From Actinomycetes bacterium (GTDB taxonomy: Bacteria > Actinomycetota > Acidimicrobiia > Acidimicrobiales > RAAP-2), in assembly GCA_021791615.1 (NCBI GenBank), contig JAJYWG010000189.1:1121-13239 (forward strand): a DNA stretch of 12,119 nt. Reading direction: 5' to 3'. Under the pieces are notes generated by a model. The model saw only the letters and a list, made by a program, of their open reading frames with translations, searched no databases and was not told where the DNA came from. Each line of letters begins with the position of its first letter. Position 1 is the first letter of the stretch. The position numbers and the translations under genes were made by a program. Positions 6,988 through 12,119 of this stretch are shown piece after piece.

Positions 6988-7000
6988 TACGCTGGCCATT
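6988..7000 (+). promoter_or_regulatory. Putative leaderless promoter (-10 box) of the GGDEF gene
   Basis: TACGCT at 6988-6993 fits TANNNT and sits seven bases before GTG 7001. That spacing would place the transcription start on the start codon, which would explain the missing RBS. No good -35 hexamer was found. Confidence 0.35.
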
Positions 7001-8305
7001 GTGGAAGAACAGCGGGGCGTGCTCAGTGAACGAGAACAAAATGACCAGGAGGCTCGGCTGCTGCGGGAGCTCTGGGGGTCGTCGCCCGACGGGATGCTGC
7101 TCGTCGGCGCCAGCGGCAGGATTCTCATGGCGAATGCCGCGGCCGAGCGCATCTTTGGCTTCGGGCCTGCCGAACTGGTCGGGCTCGGGGTGGAGGCGCT
7201 CGTGCCCGAGCGCTACCGCGAGCAGCACCGCCCGCTGCGGGCGGGGTACTCCGCAGCACCTCACCCGCGCACGAGCAGCGTCGGCCTCGACATCGTCGGC
7301 CTGCGGAAGGACGGCAGCGAGTTCCCCGGCGAGGTGCTGCTGAGCCCCCTGCCCGGCAGCGACAACGGCGGTGCCCTCACGCTGGCCACGGTCCGCGACA
7401 TCACGGGCTACAAGGCGGCTGAGGGTAGGCTTTCCCACTTTGCTGCCCTCGTCGAGTCCTCCGACGACGCCATCATCGAGGAGACAACAGATGGCATAGC
7501 CGTTGTCTGGAACCCGGCTGCCGAGCGCCTGTACGGCTGGTCGGCCGAGGAGATGGTCGGCAAGCCGGCGTCGGTGCTGGTGCCACCGGGGGTCGACGAC
7601 CTGGCCCGGCGGGCCAGGTCGGGCGAGCACGTGGCCGGTGTCGAGACCGTCCGGGTGCGCAAAGACGGCAGCCGCGTCGACGTGCTGCTCACAGTCTCGC
7701 CGGTCCGCGACGAACACGGTAACCTCGTCGGCACCTCGACGGTCGCCCGCGACGTGAGCGCCCTCGTGGCCCACAGGGAGCAGCTGCGTTACCTGGCCGA
7801 CCACGACGGCCTCACGGGTGTCGTGAACCGCCGGCGCTTCGAGATCGACCTCAACGAGCAGCTCGGCCGCGCCCGGCGCTACGGAGAGCCCTCTGCCGTC
7901 ATGGTGATCGACCTCGACAACTTCAAACAAGTGAACGACCGCTACGGGCACCTCGCCGGCGACGAGGCCCTGAAAGCCGTGGCGTGCGCCCTCGGCCGGC
8001 GGCTCCGCAGCACCGACACCTTGGCCCGTCTGGGCGGCGACGAGCTCGGGGTGCTCCTCCCCCACACAGGGCCGGACGAGGCCGCAGCGGTGGAGGCCGA
8101 CCTCGGGCGAGCGGTCTCGGGCATCGAGCTGGACGTGACCGAACTGGACGGGGGCGCCCCGTGCAAGCTGCACCTGTCGGTGAGCGTGGGCATAGCGCCC
8201 CTCGGCCCCGGCGCGGCGTCTGTGGAGGACGTGCTGCTGGCTGCCGACCAGGCGATGTACCTGCAAAAAGCCACCCACGAGGCCACCAGGCCACGTCACC
8301 GCTAG
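7001..8305 (+). CDS. PAS-PAS-GGDEF diguanylate cyclase
   Basis: Likely makes cyclic-di-GMP from two GTP in response to a signal sensed by two PAS domains. From GTG 7001 the protein has 434 residues and no membrane segment, so it is probably cytoplasmic. PAS1 covers about 25-137 (SPDGMLLV, NAAAERIFGF, LRKDGSEFPGEV, VRDITGYKAAE). PAS2 covers about 147-258 (NPAAERLYGWSAEEMVGKPA, VRKDGSRVDVLLTVSPVRDE). GGDEF covers about 266-428 (DHDGLTGVVNRRRFE, DLDNFKQVNDRYGHLAGDEA). The active-site sequence is GGDEL (345-349) instead of GGDEF or GGEEF. RSTD at 336-339, five residues before it, fits the RxxD product-inhibition site. The frame is open back to 6770, but homology and the -10 box favour 7001. It is intact, unlike the relics to its left. 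Confidence 0.9.
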   Translation: MEEQRGVLSEREQNDQEARLLRELWGSSPDGMLLVGASGRILMANAAAERIFGFGPAELVGLGVEALVPERYREQHRPLRAGYSAAPHPRTSSVGLDIVGLRKDGSEFPGEVLLSPLPGSDNGGALTLATVRDITGYKAAEGRLSHFAALVESSDDAIIEETTDGIAVVWNPAAERLYGWSAEEMVGKPASVLVPPGVDDLARRARSGEHVAGVETVRVRKDGSRVDVLLTVSPVRDEHGNLVGTSTVARDVSALVAHREQLRYLADHDGLTGVVNRRRFEIDLNEQLGRARRYGEPSAVMVIDLDNFKQVNDRYGHLAGDEALKAVACALGRRLRSTDTLARLGGDELGVLLPHTGPDEAAAVEADLGRAVSGIELDVTELDGGAPCKLHLSVSVGIAPLGPGAASVEDVLLAADQAMYLQKATHEATRPRHR

Positions 8306-8351
8306 GGCCTTTGAGCTCAAGGAGCACTACAGCGACTCGACGGACCCCACC

Positions 8352-8372
8352 ATATACCCCCAGGGGGTATAT
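8352..8372 (+). promoter_or_regulatory. CsoR/CstR-type operator overlapping a -10 box
   Basis: A 21-bp palindrome centred on A 8362: arm ATATACCCCC, centre A, and the complementary G5-tract arm, with no mismatch. The TA-flanked C5/G5 tract is the operator type bound by CsoR-family repressors (copper CsoR, persulfide CstR, nickel/cobalt RcnR and formaldehyde FrmR relatives). TATATT at 8368-8373 inside the right arm could be a -10 box. GGAGG at 8382-8386 and GTG at 8389 follow on the plus strand, as in a normal regulated promoter, but the gene body is lost. Whether the genome encodes the repressor cannot be seen here. Confidence 0.65.
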
Positions 8373-8373
8373 T

Positions 8374-8772
8374 CTAGAGTTGGAGGCCGTGAGCGTGGTG
8401 GGCGTCAGCAGCAGGAGGATCCTTGGCCTGGACCCCGTCCGTAGCCCACCAGCCACGGGCCGGGGGACCGGAGGGCCAGGAAATGTGCTTGTTGTAGTAG
8501 TCCCGGAGGTCGGCCGACTGCTCCGGGGGTACCAGCACGACCTTGGCCCTCTTGGCCTGGAGCCAGGCCGCCAGGGGCACCCAGGCGTTGCGGGTGGGCC
8601 CCATCACCGCCGTCACCTCGGCGCCGTCTGGGACCTTGGCCCAGAGCTTCTCTAAGCCAGCAGTCGTGGTGGTGAACTTCCACCCCGACCAGATGAACTT
8701 GCCCTGATCGTCGGCCAAGCTCGCCTGATGGGCTGCCCGGCAGGCCACGTCGGTCCCGAGCCGTAGCTCCAT
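8374..8772 (-). pseudogene. IS110-family transposase, N-terminal remnant
   Basis: IS110 enzymes are RNA-guided DEDD recombinases. ATG 8772 is preceded by a GGAGAGGAGA ribosome site. Residues 1-96 follow the DEDD N-terminus: LGTDVACRAAHQASLADDQG (first Asp at 8), FIWSGWKFTTT, LWAKVPDGAEVTAVM, PTRNAWVPLAAW, VVLVPPEQSADLRDYYNKH. The residue before PTRNAW is Gly58 where relatives have the catalytic Glu (MEPTRNAW). After NKH (position 8485) the normal TDRLDS motif with the remaining Asp residues is replaced by unrelated sequence read to a TAG at 8374-8376. Full-length members have about 330-400 residues. This is a 5' fragment on two counts dead: catalytic Glu lost and C-terminus missing. Confidence 0.85.
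8389..8484 (+). pseudogene. 5' stub of the gene behind the CsoR-type operator
   Basis: A GGAGG site two bases upstream and GTG 8389 begin VSVVGVSSRRILGLDPVRSP. By 8485 the DNA is IS110 sequence of the opposite strand, so at most about 32 codons of the original gene remain. Too short to identify. Expected partners of such operators are copper exporters and chaperones or sulfurtransferases, but nothing in the stub shows which. Confidence 0.3.
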
Positions 8773-9123
8773 CGACCCGTCTCCTCTCCTTCGTTGTCGT
8801 TGTGGTTGTCCTTCGTTGTCGTTGTCGTTGTCGTCGCTGTTGTCTGCACGAACCGGTCGTCGTCGCCGGCGTCGCACACGTTCCGCACGGCCGTGCCCTT
8901 CCGGACATTTACCAAGTAGGGGCCCGGCACCGTCGTCGGCCACCGAGTTCCTCAACAGGGATGCACGTGCGCTGGGGAGGCTCGTCAAGCCGACGATCAC
9001 CGCTAAAGGAGTCGAGCTCGCGCCCGCTCCGGTCAGGTTCCCAGCCGAACTCGGCGAACCGGGCCCAGCACCCTACGCGAGGACCCCCAGCCAATTGGCG
9101 GGCCCTGTGAAAAAGGCTAAATG
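8773..9123. other. Gene-free stretch upstream of the IS110 remnant
   Basis: No supported gene. It contains the TTGTCG-type repeat at 8788-8831. If the IS110 remnant kept its left end, that end and any bridge-RNA sequence would lie here, but no conserved bridge-RNA fold was recognised by eye. Beyond about 8870 nothing distinctive was seen. Confidence 0.5.
8788..8850 (+). repeat. 22-bp tandem repeat with TTGTCG microsatellite
   Basis: CCTTCGTTGTCGTTGTGGTT plus GT (8788-8809) is followed at 8810-8831 by a copy differing in one base. Both are built of TTGTCG-like hexamers that continue imperfectly to about 8850. It lies within 80 bases upstream of the IS110 start codon, on the coding side. Confidence 0.85.
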
Positions 9124-10083
9124 CTACTGCTGTCTCAGTCCAGCCTTAGACAGACCGCGCAGCGAGAGCCCGTTGGGGGCGGCTCGGGCCTCCGCACGGG
9201 TCTGGCGGACGAGGGTCGTGATGCCGACGCCGATGACGCTGACCATGACGAGGACGAGGGCAATGCCGAGGTGGTCGAGGTTGTGGACGTGGAGCCCGGT
9301 GGCCACTTTGAGGCCGGCGGCGCCGGGGAAGAGAAGCCCGAAGGCGCCGCCGGCGACGAAGGCGACCCCGCCCCAGGTGAGCGTGTTACCGGCCGTCCGC
9401 AGCGCAACCCGGCGGATGGCGTCCGGCCCGAGGCGCCGGCGGGCGGCGACGAGCCCGAAGACGCCTCCGGCCAAGACCTGCACGACCATGGTGCCGAGCC
9501 CGAAGGCCGCGCCGGGGGCCCAGCCCCACGCGGCGCTGTGCTCGGCAGGGGCGAGCACCGTGTAGATGATGAGGGCGAAGGCACCGAACCCCCAACCGGC
9601 GACGAACCCGTGCACGGCGGGCATCCAAGGCCGGGGGTCGCGCAGCGCGAAGGGGTGCTCGGTGCCCTCGTCGCCCGCCGGGTGGCTGCGAAGGCCCGGT
9701 AGGTGGAGGTGGCCCAGCAGGTGGAGGTGGATGGTTCGCCGGCGGCGGACGACGACGAGCCCGGCCGCCGCCATCAACGCGCCCACCACGACATAGACCA
9801 CGTAGTCGACAGACGCGAAGGTGAACACGTGGGCGAGCCCGAGATAGGCGAGCTCGCTCGCCAGGGCCCGCTGCACGGTGAACGCCAGCGAGAAGATGAG
9901 CCCGGAGCGAAGCCCTCGCCGGGTGGAGTAGCCGCCGATCGAGTAGCTGAAGGTGATCGGCCACGTGTGCTCGTCAGGCGTGACCCCGTGGACCATGCCG
10001 AGGACGAAGGCCGTCGCCACGATAGCGAACCCGGCGACATGCGTCGGGCCCCACGGGTTGATCGCCGCAAAGACCGGGATCAC
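9124..10083 (-). CDS. NicO-like putative nickel/cobalt permease
   Basis: A 319-residue polytopic membrane protein starting at GTG 10083, whose GTGA overlaps the stop of the Fur-family gene, so the two are probably translated together. Helix 1 (HVAGFAIVATAFVLGMVHGV) leads into HGVTPDEH (32-39), a His/acid motif of the kind metal permeases use in the membrane. A histidine-rich loop, HLHLLGHLHLPG (119-130), follows. Then come HGFVAGWGFGAFA (158-170) and two further helix pairs, and near the end LHVHNLDHLG. The pattern fits NicO/high-affinity nickel permease-like families; direction and exact metal are not proven. The frame is open up to 10332, but that part lies inside the Fur-family gene. Relatives that handle sulfite or cobalt alone remain possible. 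Confidence 0.75.
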   Translation of the reverse strand: MIPVFAAINPWGPTHVAGFAIVATAFVLGMVHGVTPDEHTWPITFSYSIGGYSTRRGLRSGLIFSLAFTVQRALASELAYLGLAHVFTFASVDYVVYVVVGALMAAAGLVVVRRRRTIHLHLLGHLHLPGLRSHPAGDEGTEHPFALRDPRPWMPAVHGFVAGWGFGAFALIIYTVLAPAEHSAAWGWAPGAAFGLGTMVVQVLAGGVFGLVAARRRLGPDAIRRVALRTAGNTLTWGGVAFVAGGAFGLLFPGAAGLKVATGLHVHNLDHLGIALVLVMVSVIGVGITTLVRQTRAEARAAPNGLSLRGLSKAGLRQQ

Positions 10084-10580
10084 CGGGCGCTCGCGTGATC
10101 GGCGAGCGCTGGATCTACTACCGGCCCTGCCGCGACTGGTCCCGCCAGGACCGCGACTGGCCCCGCCGCTACTGGGCCCGCCGGGACCGCTACTGGCCCC
10201 GCTGGGGCACAGCCGGCGCAGGTCCCGGTGAGGACGAGCTGGTGCCCCGACACGGCGAACCCCGAACTGTGCCGAACCTGTTCGGCGAGCGCGTCGACGA
10301 TCGCGCACGCGAGCGGCTCGACCCGGCCGCACGTGCCGCAGATCAGGTGCTCGTGGTGCCCTGCGGCGACCTCGTAGTGCCCGCGCCCGTGGTCGATGGG
10401 CACGCGCACGACCTCACCGGCTTGCGCGAGCCCGCACACTGCTCGGAACACCGACGAGGGGTCCGGCGTCATGCCACGACGCCGGAGGTCTTCTTGGAGC
10501 TCGTCGAGCGTCCAGCAGTGACGCGCGTGACGGCGCATGATCTGGAGGACCTGGTTGGCGAGCAGGGCGCGACGACCCAT
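10080..10580 (-). CDS. Fur-family metalloregulator, possibly Nur-like
   Basis: A DNA-binding metal sensor of 166 residues from ATG 10580. Residues 1-70 form the winged helix (RRHARHCWTLDELQEDLRRR, SSVFRAVCGLAQAGEVVRVP, GHYE). Residues 75-125 form the dimer/metal domain, with HHEHLICGTCGRVEP holding the metal-binding His cluster and the first CxxC (81-84). A second CxxC, CAGC (121-124), completes a structural zinc site as in Fur, Zur and Nur. The last 40 residues are an unusual repeat of AGPVA/AAGPV, not part of the family. The stop overlaps the downstream permease start by GTGA. A CGCAA-N5-TTGCG inverted repeat begins 19 bases upstream, a likely autoregulatory operator. Fur-type metal choice cannot be fixed from sequence; nickel is favoured by operator and neighbour, zinc is the main alternative. 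Confidence 0.88.
   Translation of the reverse strand: MGRRALLANQVLQIMRRHARHCWTLDELQEDLRRRGMTPDPSSVFRAVCGLAQAGEVVRVPIDHGRGHYEVAAGHHEHLICGTCGRVEPLACAIVDALAEQVRHSSGFAVSGHQLVLTGTCAGCAPAGPVAVPAGPVAAGPVAVLAGPVAAGPVVDPALADHASAR
10117..10206 (-). repeat. Imperfect tandem repeat encoding the AGPVA tail
   Basis: Units of roughly 33-36 bases (each built from GCGGGGCCAGT and GCGGTCC-like blocks) repeat about two and a half times inside the 3' end of the Fur-family gene. Confidence 0.7.
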
Positions 10581-10598
10581 ACCCGGCAGCGTAGATAA

Positions 10599-10620
10599 CG
10601 CAAGTAGGTTGCGCAAGTAG
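10599..10620 (-). promoter_or_regulatory. Putative Nur/Fur-type operator
   Basis: CGCAA (10599-10603), GTAGG, TTGCG (10609-10613) form a perfect inverted repeat with a 5-base spacer. CGCAAGTAG recurs at 10612-10620, giving a 13-bp direct repeat. Nur boxes of Streptomyces are described as TTGCAA-like halves with N5 spacing, which is close. It lies 19-40 bases upstream of the Fur-family start codon, a position suited to autoregulation. Confidence 0.5.
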
Positions 10621-10675
10621 CATGCAATTATGGCGGCGGCGGCTCCAGCCCATGGTGCAGCGGAGGCCAAGGCCG

Positions 10676-10693
10676 GGCTGACGGCGCTCAGCC
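10676..10693 (-). terminator. GC-rich hairpin at the end of the Nramp gene
   Basis: GGCTGA at 10676-10681 and TCAGCC at 10688-10693 form a 6-bp stem with a 6-base loop. The stem begins at the TGA (10688-10690) that ends the family-like Nramp frame. No T-tract, so only a weak terminator candidate. Confidence 0.3.
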
Positions 10694-10716
10694 GCCGACA
10701 GCCACCTGGCCGATCT

Positions 10717-12119
10717 TCACGGCGAGCAGCACCACCGGGACGACCAGGTACGCCCGAAGCGCCAGCAGCCCGAGCTTGCGCTGGCCGACCACACCGGCGG
10801 GGCGAGGAGGGCAAGCGGCGGCATCCGCCAGGTGGCAAGGCGCGCTCTGATCGCGTCGGACCGCTCGGTGGCACGGCGCCCGTCGCGGCGACGACGGGCC
10901 GACAGTCCAAGGACGCCGAGGCCGACGGCACCGAGAGCGGCGAGGCTGGCGACGAGGGGGCCGAAGGCAATCGCCGGGAAGACGGTCGTGATCGTCAAGA
11001 TCAGCGAGAGCAGCACGAGGACGGCCACGATCAGGCTTGCGACGACGTTCTGGCGGGTCGTGTTCACCCAGGGCCCGAGCACCGCGGCGTCGTTGCACAA
11101 CAGCAGGAGGAACACGATGGCAGAGGGCAGGAGGACCCCAGCGAGGACCTGCACCCCCGTCATGAGCCCGAGGGGGGCGCCGGGGATGAGCACGATGCCC
11201 GCGGCGAGCGCGACCAGGGCGGCGAAGGAGGCGTAGAAGGCCTTGGCGTCGGTCACCTTGCGGTGCAGCGAGTCCTTCATGCCGAAGCTGTCGCCGAGCG
11301 CGTAGGAGGTGGAGAGGGTCACTGCGGACGCGCCGAGAATCGCCGCGTTGACGAGGATGACGGCGAAGAGGTCGCCGGCGAGCGGCAAGACCCGACCGGC
11401 GAGGCCCTGGGCGACAGCGAGCGCCGAGGCGAAGTGGCCGGCGAGGTGGGAGCGGGCGAAGGCGAAGGCCGTCGCCACGATCAGCGCGGCGGCCCCGACG
11501 TTGGTCAGCACGGCGCCAATGACGGTGTCGGCGAGCTCGCAGCGCAGGACACGGGTCGTGATGCGCTTGTCGACGACGTTGGACTGCTGGAAGAACAGCT
11601 GCCAGGGGGCGACGGTGGTGCCGACGATGGCGATGATGAACAGCACGGCGGTGGCGTCGAAGCCGCCGGTGACCCGCGGCACGACAGTACCGGCGACGAC
11701 CGGGCCGAGACGTGGGTGGGCGAGGGCGGCCAAGGGGAACATGAGCAGGCTCGTCAAGATGAAGACGAACATGAAGCGCTCCCAGCGCCGGAAGCTGCCC
11801 GTCGCCGCCATCGCGAACAGGCCCACCGCGGCGAGCGGGACCGAGACATCGGGGAAGACCCCGAAGTAGGAGAGCCCGAGGTCGACCCCGATGAACTCGG
11901 TGACGAGGGTCAAGAAGTTCAACACGAACAGGTCACCGACCAAGAACGCCTGCCAGAAGCGCCCGAAGCGCTCCCGGATGAGCCGGGCGTGGGCCACCCC
12001 GGTGACCGCGCCGAGCCGGGCCACCACCTCCCGGGCGACGACGAGGACGGGGACGAGGAGGAGGAGGAGGAGCAGGGCCCAAAGCAGCGTGGTGCCGCAG
12101 TTCTGGCCGGCCTGCGCGT
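10717..12119 (-). CDS. Nramp-family divalent metal transporter (5' end off window, 3' frameshift)
   Basis: A proton-linked or facilitative metal carrier of the SLC11/Nramp fold. The window enters after helix 1 (its DxGN motif lies outside): AQAGQNCGTTLLW, helix 2, AREVVARLGAVTG, HARLIRERFGRFW, then DLFVLNFLTLVTEFIGVDLG, and helix 6 GTTVAPWQLFFQQS. Further on are SVTLSTSYALGDSFG and LIPGAPLGLMTGVQVLAGVL. Classical Mn/Fe members have MPH in helix 6; this one has APW, as in Nramp-related proteins proposed to move magnesium. At the 3' end this frame becomes SASASSGCWRFG and stops at 10717-10719. One base over, the frame to 10688 reads GQRKLGLLALRAYLVVPVVL, LAVKIGQVAVGG, a natural last helix. A single-base indel near 10795-10800 is therefore likely. 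It lies upstream of the Fur-family gene on the same strand. Confidence 0.85.
   Translation of the reverse strand, partial: AQAGQNCGTTLLWALLLLLLLVPVLVVAREVVARLGAVTGVAHARLIRERFGRFWQAFLVGDLFVLNFLTLVTEFIGVDLGLSYFGVFPDVSVPLAAVGLFAMAATGSFRRWERFMFVFILTSLLMFPLAALAHPRLGPVVAGTVVPRVTGGFDATAVLFIIAIVGTTVAPWQLFFQQSNVVDKRITTRVLRCELADTVIGAVLTNVGAAALIVATAFAFARSHLAGHFASALAVAQGLAGRVLPLAGDLFAVILVNAAILGASAVTLSTSYALGDSFGMKDSLHRKVTDAKAFYASFAALVALAAGIVLIPGAPLGLMTGVQVLAGVLLPSAIVFLLLLCNDAAVLGPWVNTTRQNVVASLIVAVLVLLSLILTITTVFPAIAFGPLVASLAALGAVGLGVLGLSARRRRDGRRATERSDAIRARLATWRMPPLALLAPPVWSASASSGCWRFGRTWSSRWCCSP

Noticed and set aside
6770..7000. N-terminal extension of the GGDEF protein
   Set aside because: No domain pattern, it includes a hairpin, and GTG 7001 has a well-spaced -10 box.
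6644..8320. 558-residue minus-strand ORF opposite the GGDEF gene
   Set aside because: Long only because of high GC; the plus strand encodes PAS-PAS-GGDEF motifs throughout, and this ORF crosses the insertion sequence end.
8788..8850. Possible CRISPR-like array
   Set aside because: Short contiguous repeats without spacers; a microsatellite.
8773..9000. N-terminal extension of the IS110 fragment
   Set aside because: Arg/Asp/Asn-rich translation of the TTGTCG repeat; ATG 8772 has an RBS and matches the family start.
10084..10332. N-terminal extension of the permease
   Set aside because: Lies inside the Fur-family gene and is low-complexity Gly/Ser/Arg; the GTGA overlap gives a natural start.
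10095..10598. 167-residue plus-strand ORF
   Set aside because: Antisense of the Fur-family gene; its only regularity comes from the AGPVA repeat.
10581..10970. N-terminal extension of the Fur-family protein
   Set aside because: Overlaps the Nramp 3' end and is Pro/Arg/Ser-rich with no homology; ATG 10580 matches the family start.

Overview
The window is high-GC DNA with GTG/TTG starts, leaderless-looking promoters and actinobacterial signalling and metal genes. It most likely comes from an actinobacterium; Acidimicrobiia is a guess from overall flavour, not proof. No rRNA, tRNA or CRISPR array was seen.

Layout. (1) 1-1820, minus strand: a membrane-anchored GAF/HD-GYP cyclic-di-GMP phosphodiesterase whose 3' end runs off the left edge. 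(2) About 2086-3494: a graveyard holding a transposase C-terminal scrap, an IS66-family transposase with two frameshifts, a perfect 28-bp palindrome and a broken PAS-domain gene. (3) 3844-5073: an MFS transporter with an otherwise complete fold but no good start codon. (4) 5203-5424: a small two-helix membrane protein with its own promoter and a strong RBS. (5) 5436-6697: a decayed 1,262-bp insertion sequence bounded by terminal inverted repeats and a 3-bp TAA target duplication. It contains a frameshifted winged-HTH-like ORF and the C-terminal part of an ISAzo13-family transposase. (6) 7001-8305: an apparently intact PAS-PAS-GGDEF diguanylate cyclase with an inhibitory-site motif and an unusual GGDEL active-site sequence. 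(7) 8352-8372: a near-ideal CsoR/CstR-type operator whose downstream gene is cut off by an IS110 N-terminal remnant lying in the opposite direction. (8) 9124 to the right edge, minus strand: a metal-homeostasis cluster. It runs from an Nramp-family transporter (5' end outside the window) to a Fur-family regulator and then a NicO-like putative nickel/cobalt permease.

How the genes fit together. The Fur-family gene and the permease overlap by GTGA and are probably translationally coupled. A CGCAA-N5-TTGCG inverted repeat lies just upstream of the Fur-family gene, in the arrangement described for Nur (nickel-responsive Fur) boxes, so a nickel regulon is the best hypothesis. The Nramp protein has APW where classical Mn/Fe Nramps have MPH, which suggests a different ion preference, and its 3' end looks frameshifted. 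The HD-GYP protein at the left and the GGDEF protein in the middle make opposite enzymes of cyclic-di-GMP turnover on either side of the mobile-element-rich segment. No wholly new defence or catalytic system was found. The most informative oddities are the bounded ISAzo13-like relic, the orphan CsoR-type operator and the Nur-like metal cluster.
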